Source of the DNA: Xylaria sp. FL1777 | Lineage: Eukaryota > Ascomycota > Sordariomycetes > Xylariales > Xylariaceae | Assembly: GCA_022578965.1 (NCBI GenBank) | Contig: MU400509.1 | Location: 682,001 to 746,000 of the forward strand | DNA: 64,000 nucleotides | Reading direction: 5' to 3' | Part shown: piece after piece, positions 48,081-58,428 of the stretch | Layout of the letters: every line of letters begins with the position of its first letter | Position numbering within the stretch: the first letter of the stretch is position 1 | Program-made: the position numbers and the translations under genes | The notes under the pieces: generated by a model | Databases searched by the model: none | The model's input: only the letters and a program-made list of their open reading frames with translations | Told to the model about the DNA's origin: nothing

Positions 48081-48184
48081 AAGTTTGTGTTATCCCTTTA
48101 GTTGGCGTTTCAGGGGCTTCTTACATAAACAGATAATCCAATGACTGTAGCTGAAACGCCAACTAAAGGGATAACAACAAACTT
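48081..48184. mobile_element. 104-bp hairpin element (mini-MITE candidate)
   Basis: Two arms, 48081-48113 and 48151-48184, are inverted copies. The inner 24 bp (48090-48113 with 48151-48174, reading TTATCCCTTTAGTTGGCG then TTTCAG) are perfect; the outer tips AAGTTTGTG/CAACAAACTT differ by one inserted base. The loop is 37 nt. No clear target-site duplication. It sits 143 bp upstream of tRNA-Ala. A palindrome this long and exact is unlikely by chance; mobile origin is inference. Confidence 0.6.
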
Positions 48185-48327
48185 TATAAGGGACCCCGCG
48201 TTTTCCAGATCTTGTACCTAGTTGTACGTGCTCGGTGCTTATGTTATACCATTTGCCCAGCTTTGCCTCGGTTACGTGAATTGGAGGATATCATTTCCGT
48301 CAGAGTCAATGTCGTCATCCAATCACA

Positions 48328-48399
48328 GGGCTTGTGGTTTAGTGGTATAATACTCCCTTAGCATGGGAGTGGTCCGGGGTTCGATTCCCCGCGAGTCCA
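48328..48399 (+). tRNA. tRNA-Ala (anticodon AGC)
   Basis: 72 nt, no intron. Acceptor GGGCTTG pairs with CGAGTCC, discriminator A. Anticodon stem CTCCC/GGGAG with loop TTAGCAT; anticodon AGC at 48360-48362. T arm CGGGG/CCCCG with TTCGATT. D arm includes GGTTTAGTGGTATAAT (box A region). AGC reads GCU and, as inosine, GCC and GCA. Confidence 0.94.
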
Positions 48400-48404
48400 T
48401 CATT

Positions 48405-48421
48405 GGAGGTTCGATTCCTCC
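48405..48421 (+). other. Orphan tRNA-like T arm downstream of tRNA-Ala
   Basis: GGAGG-TTCGATT-CCTCC forms a perfect 5-bp T-arm hairpin with a consensus box B, only 5 nt after the tRNA-Ala discriminator base. No acceptor, D or anticodon part precedes it, so it looks like the 3' remnant of a second tRNA. There is no T run between them, so it should be in the same Pol III transcript. Confidence 0.6.
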
Positions 48422-48430
48422 TTTACCATC

Positions 48431-48447
48431 TTTTTGTTGTTTTTTTA
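48431..48447 (+). terminator. Pol III terminator of tRNA-Ala
   Basis: TTTTT at 48431 followed by a run of seven T from 48441. First T runs after the tRNA and after the orphan T arm. Confidence 0.7.
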
Positions 48448-49274
48448 TCAGAATTTTAATATTCTGAAGTCACATATTTTTGTCCTGTTTAGAAAAGGCA
48501 ACAATCCCAATATTTGTCCCCACCGTGTTACCCGCATTCAGTATTAAGTCTAGTATCTCATCACTCAAGTGTCGCTTACGGTGTTCAGACTTATAGCAAT
48601 ACTTACTTGTCGCAAGATCTTGATGGCTTTACATATATCTTCTACGAATCGACGCCCTATAGCATCGAGATCACAAATACATCGAGCTAAGGTCTCCTCG
48701 GTGCAGAGGTTTTATTCACCATTTCTAATCCGTACAGCGTAATTACTTTATTTGGTTTCTGTAGTTACCTCTTTTGATGGGGATGAGAAACCCTAAATTG
48801 TTTGTTGTTCGGCGATCCCGTGATCTTCCGAGCGACCACTATCGAACGAACCCGCCAATAGAACTTGAAGATTGAGAACTGCACGTGGTTATACATGTAG
48901 TATTACTCGGGGTGACGGCCTGCTGGCCATGCCAGTTTCTATCTATTATATGTACAGGTAAAAACCGTTTCATAGGGTCGCAGGTCTACCGTTCACACTC
49001 GCCTGTGGTCCAAACTGGGCGAAAACATCCTGTATCTACTCCTGTGTTGCTCTGATCCTGCTACCATCCCATCAATTGCTCAGAAATCTCCCACGCTCTC
49101 AATCCGCTCTCTGCGTTATCCATCATGCTGTTAACAGGGTGCCTACACCCTAAGACCCGTGGGCCATTCTCCCCCGGCCCGTGACTGCTCGCTTGCAGTT
49201 CTCATGCTACTCTTGAGCTGCACGTGGTAATAGACAAGCCGTTGGGAAATTATCGAAGCCGGAGAGAAAAGAAC
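48448..49274. other. Intergenic
   Basis: 827 bp; no gene recognised. If the 3' end of the next gene splices at the GTAAGT at 49276, a further exon could lie here. Confidence 0.4.
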
Positions 49275-50084
49275 TTACTGCCGCAGCTTCGTCCTTTTTT
49301 TCGGCCCGATGTTCATTCGCAGCAAAGCCGGACTGAGCCTCGCAACAACCTTATCCATATCTGGGATATACTTGTCCGCACCCGCTCCATCGGTGTTAAC
49401 GACGTCCAGCATGGTAACATCCTCTTCCTCGTCCTCATCAATATCAAGGCCACTAGCCAGCTCGTTGAAAAAGACGGCGTCGACGAGTATCCATGAAACG
49501 TGCTCTCCGCCACGATTATTAGCTTCCTTTGGGCAATCACCGACGTTTCGGCGGAAGGCGTCTAGCTGATGTATGAACCGGTCGTTATCCCGAGACTGGG
49601 AGGAGGGTGCCAGGTTCTTCTGCCATTCGCAGCGGGCCTCTATCAAGCTCGTAAACAGCTCAAAGAAGATGGCTTCTGGTAGCTGCCGCGCCCAGTTGAT
49701 CTCGCGCTGCACGCGGGGTAGAATGTCCCAGAGGTCGACACACTCCGCATGAGCCGTGCTGACGATGGGACTGGCTACTCGGAACATGTCGGCGAAGGCG
49801 TGACTGATAGAGCGGCGAACCATCTTGTAGCCAACGGCTTGTAGGGCATCTGCAACGCGCTTCTCACGGTGTATATTGTGCATCAGTCTCTTCTCGGACT
49901 GGTATTTCACTAGTACAGTGTTAGAGTTGAGTCTGATGAGGTCCGAAAGGGTTGAAAGAGTAAGCTTACTGCCGGTGGTTGGCATGACACTCCGGAGGCA
50001 ACATTGGTCTGCAATGAGCGTTCTGGGCGTCTTGGACGTCTTGTGCATCACATGCTTCCTAGGCTCCCTGACCAATCTAGCCAT
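49275..50084 (-). CDS. Hypothetical protein, no recognised domain
   Basis: The start at 50084 was preferred over 50162 because its context (CACCGCCATGG) is strong. The frame is open to 49275, but the segment 49908-49967 has every mark of an intron (GTAAGC donor, CTCTAAC branch, CTAG acceptor) and is 60 nt without a stop. It can be removed or kept without frame loss, giving 249 or 269 aa. Seen: N-terminal basic region with LVREPRKHVMHK, a helical middle (DLWDILPRVQREINWARQLP), an acidic run (DIDEDEEEDVTM) and a basic end (GPKKRTKLRQ), suggesting nuclear location. The stop codon overlaps a GTAAGT, so a further 3' exon is conceivable. Function unknown. Confidence 0.6.
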   Translation of the reverse strand: MARLVREPRKHVMHKTSKTPRTLIADQCCLRSVMPTTGSKLTLSTLSDLIRLNSNTVLVKYQSEKRLMHNIHREKRVADALQAVGYKMVRRSISHAFADMFRVASPIVSTAHAECVDLWDILPRVQREINWARQLPEAIFFELFTSLIEARCEWQKNLAPSSQSRDNDRFIHQLDAFRRNVGDCPKEANNRGGEHVSWILVDAVFFNELASGLDIDEDEEEDVTMLDVVNTDGAGADKYIPDMDKVVARLSPALLRMNIGPKKRTKLRQ

Positions 50085-51340
50085 GGCGGTGGCGAGTGAT
50101 GTGAGTGATGTTAGGCTGTTGATAACGCTCAAAGGGAATACTTGCAGAAGAGAGTGTAGCAAGTGATCTATTGTAGTAGCACCAGTGCGCAGGATTGTGA
50201 AGACGAGGTTTTAGTGGAAGTAAACCATGCGGAAGTGGAAATACAGGTGGCGGTTGGTTTAGCGGATGGTTTGAAGTAGTAGCTATGATAGTTGGCGATA
50301 TTGTAGATTGTTCGTTATCGAACTATCATACTAGACGACAATTGTGTTATGAGGTAACCAAAGTCCTGCCTAGAGAGTGGGAGGGTTATGATATTGTTTG
50401 GGCACGTATATCAAGGATGATCAACTGACCTAGGATAGTTAGTAGTTGAAGTGTCTACTCATAAGGGGGCAGGCACGGAGGGTTACAAACACATGTACCC
50501 AGGTACCCATTCACCACTGGCAGCTGATTCCTCAAATACAATGGGATCACCATAGGTTACCATACGAGAGATAACTGAATAGGAGAGCACACAATGGGAG
50601 AGAAACCAGCTGGCTATGGCAAGTTGCAGGTGTGGGTGGGTAATCAATGGAAGATATGTTAACCCCTCCCATGCCAACTATGTAATAACCCATGGTACGT
50701 GACTGAATATATTATGATGAGTTGGATTCCCACGTGTATGGATGATGCTGAAGCGTGTTAAGAATGGCCTAAGAGAGACTCCATAGTGTTGGTTACTGGG
50801 CTATCACCCCTCATACATTAATGAACATGGTGCCACCTCGGAAGATATTCTGAATCGTTCTATCCATTTCCCCTCTCTCTATTTTCAGCATTACCAAGGT
50901 CAATAGAGATAGTACATGAAGTTCTATGCCCACCGCGATATCTAAAGAAGGGTGGATATAATATCGTATCTTTGAATACGATTGGTTCAACTCTTGTATA
51001 TTCGGGAGCCAATGCTCCAGTGATAAACAGATTTTTAACTCACATAAATGTGATCCGGCTATTAGAGACACTTTTTATGAAAATAGAGCTATGAACTACT
51101 ATATTTCTGCTTACTTATAACATAAGACTCAAGGTAGCACTCATACTTAGAAGAGTAATGGGTTGCCGTTCATGCTTTTTATATGCGCTGGCAGGTTGTT
51201 GTCATAACATTTGCTAAGCAATTAGAAAATTGTAGAATAGTATGTGGCAAGAAGATAGAGCAAGTAGTCTAGTATTTCTGTTCCTGAAGCAGCATTGTAG
51301 AAGTATTAACATTAACTACTAGTTTGAGTTACCTACTACA
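50085..51340. other. Intergenic
   Basis: 1.26 kb: promoter of the hypothetical gene and 3' flank of the membrane-protein gene. Nothing else supportable. Confidence 0.5.
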
Positions 51341-52474
51341 TTAGTTTAAGAGCGGTGTATCTTCATGAACAGTACTATCATCTCCATCCGTTTCGTTATC
51401 AGACTCATCTTCCTCGTCTTCGACTGCGAACGTACAGATTGCCTTCTCCCGCACGAACCAAGTAAGACATAGTGCCGCACCTGGGCCTAAAATTACGGAG
51501 AACACCACCAGCAGTACAGCAGGTATGAGGCCAGACTCGATAAACACCCAGTATAGCACCGTGGCGGCGAGATATATGACATCAATCCTGATGAACTTGA
51601 GAGCCATTTTTGTCATTTCCCGGCTACCATCTTTGCAAAACAGGCTCCAGATGAACAAAGCATGCGTAAGGAGTGAGGCGACAAAGGGTAGAGCGTATAC
51701 AGCCGCTATTGAAGGTGGATGAGATTCGAGGTAACGCGGCTCATTGTCCCGTAACAGCTTGACCGCGGCGAACTTGACGATCCAGTGCGCAACAGCCACC
51801 CACAACGGGAAGAAAAGCCATACTGTGACAGTAACGGCACATTTGAGCGTGAGAACCAGAACACTAGGTACTATAAACCCAACCGCAACCGCTACAGGTA
51901 TAGCGTAGACCTCTGCCTCAGTGGTAAAGCTTCGTTCTAACTTAACCCGCTCTTCCTGCTCGAATAAATCTCCACGCTGCTGCCCGCCCTCTAGTGCATC
52001 CTGCTTCACTCTCTCGACCCTCATATCCTTAGCGTGCTTTAGGAAAGTCGAGACGATCCATAGATCCCAGACAAGCGTGCCGCCCACGAGGTTGGCCGCC
52101 AACCAACTGAGCGTGGGGAAGCGGATGTTCCAGCTTCGTTGGTTGCATGCCCTAGCGGCCTCCACGCGGCAGACAGTGAGCAAGGCCCCGAGAAAGGCCA
52201 GACAGACGCTGAGTTGAGCGACGCCGCGCATCGAGGCGGTGGCGAACATGAGGAGCGAGACGAGAAAACATGCCGGTGCCCCGAGAACCGGTATGTGCGA
52301 TATTGCGGGCAGCCGCGATCTTGCGTGGCATTGTGAGTAGAGCAACGGCACGTTCACGTCGCCATGTATTGTGAGGGTGAGCGCCGCGAAGACGGAGAGG
52401 AAGACGGGTACTATGAGCACGTATTGAATAGGAAGCTGGTAAAGGAGCGGCTGGTTGAATTTTATGCGTGCCAT
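51341..52474 (-). CDS. Polytopic membrane protein, unknown function
   Basis: Intronless, 377 aa, with about nine hydrophobic segments (roughly residues 17-37, 58-80, 85-107, 122-144, 190-210, 214-235, 253-277, 291-310 and 314-337). A charged cytosolic-type loop at about 145-188 (AKDMRVERVKQDALEGG) splits it. The tail is very acidic (EDEEDESDNETDGDD) and ends EDTPLLN, which contains an acidic dileucine sorting signal, suggesting an endosome or vacuole location (inference). I do not recognise the family; integral-membrane terpene cyclases of meroterpenoid clusters have similar size, but no cluster partner is present, so I do not assign that. Confidence 0.75.
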   Translation of the reverse strand: MARIKFNQPLLYQLPIQYVLIVPVFLSVFAALTLTIHGDVNVPLLYSQCHARSRLPAISHIPVLGAPACFLVSLLMFATASMRGVAQLSVCLAFLGALLTVCRVEAARACNQRSWNIRFPTLSWLAANLVGGTLVWDLWIVSTFLKHAKDMRVERVKQDALEGGQQRGDLFEQEERVKLERSFTTEAEVYAIPVAVAVGFIVPSVLVLTLKCAVTVTVWLFFPLWVAVAHWIVKFAAVKLLRDNEPRYLESHPPSIAAVYALPFVASLLTHALFIWSLFCKDGSREMTKMALKFIRIDVIYLAATVLYWVFIESGLIPAVLLVVFSVILGPGAALCLTWFVREKAICTFAVEDEEDESDNETDGDDSTVHEDTPLLN

Positions 52475-53099
52475 TAGAGCGATAGGTATCTGGTTCTCGC
52501 TTTGTGGAAATGATAAAGAATCATGTATTAGGCATGAACAGAAGCGCCTGAGATATCTGTTGGGAAAGCCAGCTACGGCTATAGGCGGTTGCTATGCCGG
52601 TGATAGAGATGCTGAGCAACAGGGTTCAAGATTGGACGATACCCGTGGATAAACAGTCAGGTGTTACTGTATTAACATATGGTTAACACTGTGCAAACAC
52701 CGCCGATCATGTGATAGATGTTCAGATTGGGAGCGATATGTTTGTGAAACTCCATAGTAACACTGGTCTGGGAAAATAAAAGAAATGAATTAGACAGGAG
52801 AAAAGAAAAGGGACCCGGGAAGATATCTGGCGGTTGGCGTCACACCGCGCTGTATATAAATCTTTCCCTTTGTTCGACATTGATTAGTAATTGGTGCTAT
52901 GAGCTGAAACATAATTCTGAGCCCTGTTTGGTTTGTTCTGCCAAAATACCAGGTGTGTGCATCAATTCCTACCTCGGGAGGTCGAAATATTCTATTGTGC
53001 GGCATAGAGGAGGCGCTCTACATCATGGTACACTGTACAGTAGTTTATACATATTCCTACAATGGTCGTCGGCTGTCCTATACACAGTAGATTCCTGTT
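52475..53099. other. Intergenic
   Basis: 625 bp: upstream of the membrane-protein gene and 3' flank of mL57. Nothing recognised. Confidence 0.5.
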
Positions 53100-54008
53100 T
53101 TATTTCACAAGTCTCTTCATTATTCTTTGGCGCGCAATTCTACTTGCAGCTTTTCCTCCATTTTGTAAAGCGATAGCACCAACAAGAGAGTACACCGCAC
53201 CTGACATAACTATATTGAGGCCTGAGCCTAATTTGTTCTCAGGCTACGAAAGAAATCAGCATTCAGTACTTGTTGTATAAGACACATTATAACCAGCTTA
53301 CCATTCGAGGTTTCCACCTCACCACCTCGGACAGGCCTGTGTCCATAGCGAGTTTTGTTAACCGTTCTGGCGTGAAGATATCGTTTGGCTGGCTCTCTGA
53401 GAGGTTATCAACACTTTGGAGGCCGGGATCCTCAAAAGGTTGTCGCATTTCGGCATGTGGATCGGCAACAATACTATCGTATTTCTGGGGGGAGGTGATA
53501 ATGGAATCCATAGCTTCCCTGATACATATTTGTCGACCTAGGGGCTATATTAGTCATCACATCGTCCTGTAATCGGCCAGCACCTAGCCGTACCAAAAAA
53601 AGCCAGGCGATCGTTGAACCCTCTCCTGCCTTGATCAAAGCTCTTGTGTGTCACCGCCAGCCACTTCAATTCCTCCGGCAGCATCCTGTCGCCATCCCGG
53701 CCGAGAAAGTTGTTCAGGGCGTCGTCCAACTTCTGCGGGTCGGCGTTGACAACCCACACCGAGCGAGAAGGCTCCTTTGTGATGTGAGGAGAGAACGGCG
53801 CCTTCATGCGTACGGGCGTGTAGCTCCACCGCGGTGGCTCCTTCTCGGCGGCGGCGGCCTCCTCTTGGGGTCGGGAAGGTGATGTCGCGAAGGTTCGTGA
53901 ACATGTAGAAGCCAGGGGGCGGTTGGCAGAGCATGCGTTGCGGCGGCCATGGTGTTTTAGTGCTTGTCGCGACAAGCTGACGGCTGACCGGGGAGACTTG
54001 AGGGGCAT
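53100..54008 (-). CDS. MRPL15: Mitochondrial large-subunit ribosomal protein mL57 (RNase III-like)
   Basis: Component of the mitochondrial ribosome with an RNase III fold lacking catalytic activity. Exons 53594-54008, 53302-53537 and 53100-53243; 264 aa. Seen: an Arg/Ser-rich mitochondrial presequence (residues 1 to about 45), the linker RWSYTPVRMKAPFSP, then the RNase III-like domain: LPEELKWLAVTHKSFDQG, FNDRLAFFGRQI over junction 1, VVRWKPRM-PENK over junction 2, and SGAVYSLVGAIALQNGG. The signature ExxxD-type catalytic acids of active RNase III are not evident. Introns 56 and 58 nt. Divergent from RTT109, 674 bp away. Confidence 0.88.
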
Positions 54009-54682
54009 TGGGACGGACGGTGGTGGCTTCTATGGCATGGAGTCGCCGACAATAATGACGAAGTCGGTGTGATTTGCGCTGGTGTTCCGAGATGCTTCTG
54101 TAACTTTTTTCATAGTGGGTCTCCATTGGCAAGCGGCCAATGAACACTTAGTGTCAGTGATAGGTATAAGGCTAGACAGATCTAGGTAGGTTGTCCAGTG
54201 CTCGATGCCCCTCTCTCATTTAGTGCTATGCCGACGCGTCAAGCTGGCCCCCCGATTTGGCGCTTTTATTCAACCTACTTACCTCCAATGCTTGCCTCTA
54301 CGTATACTAACTTAACTTAAATCCCACCCTATTAATCCCCCATTAATCGTGGTAATAACTACCTACCTACCTACTTACCTACCTATCTATGCTAAGGGGT
54401 CTCTTTACTCATCCATTCTTTCCTCAACTACCAATTTCCGTGTAAGCTTGGATAGAGTAGGTACTCTGAAGGCTCGTAAATCGTCATATGTCCCAGGGTT
54501 CACCAAGCCTACCATCTCCCTTGTGTTAGTGTACAAGATAACTACATCATACACATACTTACACGCATAGAAGTACAAACTGCGTGCACGTGCTGGACAC
54601 TTCTAATATCTTGGATCCAATAACATCATTGCTATTCAATGCAAGCCTCCAGCTAGGGCCTTTGCTATTTTCAACTTAGAAA
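54009..54682. promoter_or_regulatory. Divergent promoter region of MRPL15 and RTT109
   Basis: 674 bp between head-to-head genes; contains a CCTA-type repeat at about 54360-54390 and pyrimidine-rich tracts upstream of RTT109. No TATA box obvious, as expected for housekeeping promoters. Confidence 0.5.
54360..54390. repeat. (CCTA)n tetranucleotide repeat
   Basis: Imperfect tandem CCTA/CTTA/CTAT units in the shared promoter. Confidence 0.7.
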
Positions 54683-56434
54683 ATGAGTAATGCAACACGA
54701 GATAAGTCACTCGTCAAAGCATTGGCTCAAGCCCTGCCCAAGGACTCCCACTACACTGCATGGCATCTGTCCACGATACCCGCACTCACAGAAGCGCTTT
54801 GTTACCCCCCAGCCTTGAGCTCGACCGCCGACGGCCGCCCGAGTAAACCTTTAAGGACGTACTGTGAAAAGCACTTCCTCGCCGTGTCCATTGCCGATCC
54901 AACAACAGCGAAGGAGGTCCTGGTGCTTGCCTTGGAAATTTACCTCTATACGACGACCTTCTCGACTGCTGTATTTGTTGCGAAGGCGGACTCGACCGGA
55001 TATCTACATCTCCAACCAACACACCAGGGCTTCTCTCCCATTCGAGCCGTCACCGTAGCCTTCTTGAACTTCCTCATCGAGCATCGAAGGCGACCCTCGA
55101 AGCAACTGGTCATCAATCTTTTCGCCCGTGCCCAGTCCCAATATCTCTTCCCGGGAAGTGTTAAAAATGACAAAAAACATATCCTAGATGATAGGGGCCT
55201 GATTAAATGGTGGTGCAGAATGCTGAACCCCCTCCTTGAGGATCATGTTCAGAACGACTCAACTAAAAATGCCAGAGATTGGGATCGTGTACATGGGTAC
55301 TTGGTCATACCCGGGCTCGATGATTACGAGACCCGGGCATTTGTCCCTAAGACCGAACACGCAACACGCAATTGGTCCCTAGGTCATCCTCTGGAGCTAA
55401 TATCCCCATATACAAAAGATGCTACCACTTATGGAAATGTGCCTCCTAGATGTCTCATTCCGACCTATCCAGATGATCCAAAGGCACGTTTTGTAGGAGA
55501 GTTAGAAGAGTCCACGTCAGAGAAGGCGAAGCTGCTTGGCGGCTGGAAGACCCCGAAGACCCTCGATCAGTTCTGGGAGATGATGGCTTTTCGGCAAGAG
55601 TGTTCCAGCGGACGGATGACGGGGTTTATCTGGCTTGTCTTTGAGCCGACTCAAACATCGCTGTTTCCGCAAAAACAGCATTCAAATACGATGAGCTCAA
55701 ACCCTGTTGCTGCCACCTTACCCACCCCTACGGCCTCTTTCAGCGATCCTACAGATCACGCAGACTCTCTCTCCACGCTTGAAAAGACGCCTGAAAACAA
55801 TACTACTTCTCTCGAAACACTAATCTCGTCACCCTTAAAATCAACTGCTGCAAGGAGTAAGCTGGCACGACGGAAACGAAGAGCACAAAAAAAGCTCAAG
55901 GGGCGTATCATCCCTCGACAACCCCGCGTAAAGACCTTTCGTGCCCAATATTTTAAAAAAACCGAAACACCATACTATTATTGGCCAGAGGAAGGCAGAG
56001 GACAGGTAGTATTAAACGATAACGGCTACAAGAGAGCCGTAGAGTTGCTGCTCCATCTCGAATTCAAAGGTCTCGAGCATGCCATCGCTAGTACATCAAG
56101 GTGGATCGGCGAAGTCAATATGGGTGAGGACTGGGCTTTACCTGTGGTTGGCGAAAAGGTTGTCCTGGCTCAATCCGCCTCTAATGCTGCCCTGAAAGCG
56201 GTGAACAATCTGACCGGGCCCATTCAGAGGAAACGCAAGAGTGAGGACGAAGTTTCAAATAAGAAGCAATCTCCCACAGTAAATACCCTTGGGGAAGGCT
56301 TACTACGCAAAAAGGTAAAGGTTGATAGCAATGAGGAGTTGGTCGATGTTCAAAGCTCCAACGACACGAGCTCAGGACCAAAGGTAAAAATGCTCGGATC
56401 AGGACTAGTCAGGAAAAAATCGAAGACAGGATAA
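54683..56434 (+). CDS. RTT109: Histone H3-K56 acetyltransferase Rtt109
   Basis: Fungal-specific histone acetyltransferase acting with Asf1 and Vps75 on newly made H3 (K56, also K9/K27), needed for replication-coupled nucleosome assembly and DNA damage tolerance; nuclear. Single exon, 583 aa. Seen: TYCEKHFLAVS, ALEIYLYTTTFSTAVFV, KADSTGYLHL, HRRRPSKQLVINLFARAQ, QYLFPGSVKN, LDDRGLIKWWCRMLNPLL and the late core FWEMMAFRQECSSGRMTGF. These are the conserved fold and active-site segments, in the normal order. The C-terminal ~200 residues are basic and Ser/Thr-rich with repeats of LGEGLLRKKVKV and LGSGLVRKKSK type; such basic tails bind Vps75 or act as nuclear signals. The start ATG is preceded by in-frame stops. 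Confidence 0.95.
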   Translation: MSNATRDKSLVKALAQALPKDSHYTAWHLSTIPALTEALCYPPALSSTADGRPSKPLRTYCEKHFLAVSIADPTTAKEVLVLALEIYLYTTTFSTAVFVAKADSTGYLHLQPTHQGFSPIRAVTVAFLNFLIEHRRRPSKQLVINLFARAQSQYLFPGSVKNDKKHILDDRGLIKWWCRMLNPLLEDHVQNDSTKNARDWDRVHGYLVIPGLDDYETRAFVPKTEHATRNWSLGHPLELISPYTKDATTYGNVPPRCLIPTYPDDPKARFVGELEESTSEKAKLLGGWKTPKTLDQFWEMMAFRQECSSGRMTGFIWLVFEPTQTSLFPQKQHSNTMSSNPVAATLPTPTASFSDPTDHADSLSTLEKTPENNTTSLETLISSPLKSTAARSKLARRKRRAQKKLKGRIIPRQPRVKTFRAQYFKKTETPYYYWPEEGRGQVVLNDNGYKRAVELLLHLEFKGLEHAIASTSRWIGEVNMGEDWALPVVGEKVVLAQSASNAALKAVNNLTGPIQRKRKSEDEVSNKKQSPTVNTLGEGLLRKKVKVDSNEELVDVQSSNDTSSGPKVKMLGSGLVRKKSKTG

Positions 56435-56823
56435 TATTTTATATAACTAATTTTAGAGCTTCATGCATGGTTTGGCGTACCGGGGCTCGATTTGGCCTTA
56501 GGAAAATTCTAGGCCGACCTCATTAGGGAGGACGGAATGGGACGTGTTTTTGAATCAATCACGCTAGGAGACTTGATTCAACAACCTGGAGTTGCAAGAA
56601 GAAACCAATGACTTATGGTAAACCTAGATTTACACATTATGGATTAATTGACAAGTTTTGAAAACGTTACTTCATATTTGTCACACACAACTCAACGTGG
56701 ATTGTTTTAATGAGGCAAGACAAATGCTATCAATCTTGCTTGAATAATTCTAAGATACATATAATATACCCATATATGTACACGGTTGGTCTTACTTCAA
56801 GACGAATTATGGACGTGTGTAGA
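56435..56823. other. Intergenic, convergent 3' ends
   Basis: 389 bp AT-rich; no feature recognised. Confidence 0.5.
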
Positions 56824-58428
56824 CTATGAACGCGTGTAGACCTCTCGTCTAAACCCCCGGTTCACAAATCTATTCCAGGTCATCTGGCCCTCGACAAGAA
56901 ACACCACTCTCCCATGACCACTGCCTCGCACTGGCACTTCCCTGCCAGACACGCGAATAACCTCCTTCTCGGCATCAGAGGGTTGGCAATCCGGCCAATC
57001 GCGCCATATCTCCAGGATGTCCCATCTCGCGACTGTTTGTCCCCTGGGCTCAACCCCATCCCCTTGCCGGGTTTCGTCGACGTCTATACCTAGACGATGC
57101 TGAGGTCTGGAGCGCGTTATAGCCATCTCCACCACGCGAATGGCCTGCGCCATATCGCCAACTTCAAATACGGCGATACGTGGACGGAGGGCGTCCGAAA
57201 TATCAAGAAGACGTTTGTAGAATATATCCTCAGGCGCACAGGGCGTACTTGTTATAGAACTCCCAGCTGCGAAGATAGGGTTTATTGAAAAGGGGGGTAA
57301 CCCGGAGGGTACGAGCGCAAGTTTCGGCTCGTAGTTGCGCACTACGATAGTAAATTAGTTGTTTGACAAAGCATTCCCGAAGAGCGAAAAAGGGGAAGAA
57401 AATTGAAGGAAGAAGTAGATGGGTAGGTAGATAGCTGTTCCTGAACAGGAGGCTCTTTCAGTTTTTATAGTGGCTGGTGCCTAAGCTTGAGAAAAAAAAG
57501 ACTTCGAGAATTACTGACCACTGCGCCCTGTATCGACATTGAATCCGCGCTGCGAAATATACGGCGGATTGGAAACAAGGATGTCGACTCTGCGCCCCGG
57601 GTCACGCTTAACCCCGTCCTCATACCGCAGAGATTTCGTCTCATCTAAACACGCCATCCAGCCATCGGTGAAGATATCCGCGTGCCGGAACACGACAGCT
57701 CCGTCAGATATCCGCGATCCCGGAAAATTACGCGCCAGGTTCCTCCTCGCGAGCCGCACAGCCCGCGGCTCGACGTCGAACCCAAAGACACGGACACGAT
57801 GTGCCAGGTCCAGATCCCCCCCTTTATCCCGCCCCGCTCGAGTCGCTATCGTGCGTGCGTAGAGCGAGAGACCGATGCACCCGGTCCCGGAGCAGAGATC
57901 CAGGATCCGCAAGCTCCCGCCCAATTCGCTGCCCGCTGGCGATGAGAGTACGAGATCCGCCAGCATCGCAGCCCACGCCTCGGTCTCGGGGCGCGGGATC
58001 AACACGCCCCTTTCGCAGAGCACCTCCAGGTCTCCGAAGGGCTGCGAGCCGAGGACATACTGCAGCGGCTCGCCGGCGCCACGGCGGGCGACGAGGCGGG
58101 CGACGCGGTCTGAGGCGGTATTTGAGCCTGCTCTACGTGTAGACCTCCCCTGCAAACTTAGATTCGCCCTCAGCAGTCTCCGGTCAACTCTTCTCCCAGC
58201 TCTCCGTCGACGCGGCTCTTCCCCGTTTAGTTGAGCAAGCGCATCACGTTGCGTGCTCCGCTCCGACAGTGGCCGTGATCGGGACGGCTGCGTATCCAGC
58301 ACGTGTCTGCGAATCCATCGCAGCTCCGTCTGTGCCGAGGCGAGGGTCCTGCAGGCCGGGAGCAGCGTCGCGAGGTGTGGGGAGATAGTGCCGGCGCGCC
58401 GGACGAGCGACGGCGCCAGGCGCGGCAT
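56824..58428 (-). CDS. MTQ1: Mitochondrial release factor glutamine methyltransferase
   Basis: Methylates the Gln of the GGQ motif of the mitochondrial peptide release factor; HemK/PrmC family. Exons 57519-58428 and 56824-57341; 475 aa. Seen: Arg-rich mitochondrial presequence, EPLQYVLGSQPFG and LIPRPETEAWA (PrmC substrate-recognition signature), SAM motif I LDLCSGTGCIGLS, and catalytic NPPYIS at 287-292. The junction reads TGRSVRNYEPKLALVP, which fixes the 177-nt intron. Residues 60-110 are Arg-rich and low-complexity, and the protein is longer than yeast Mtq1 (about 314 aa); the extra is mostly N-terminal and in linkers. Exon 1 is strongly GC-rich. Confidence 0.9.
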
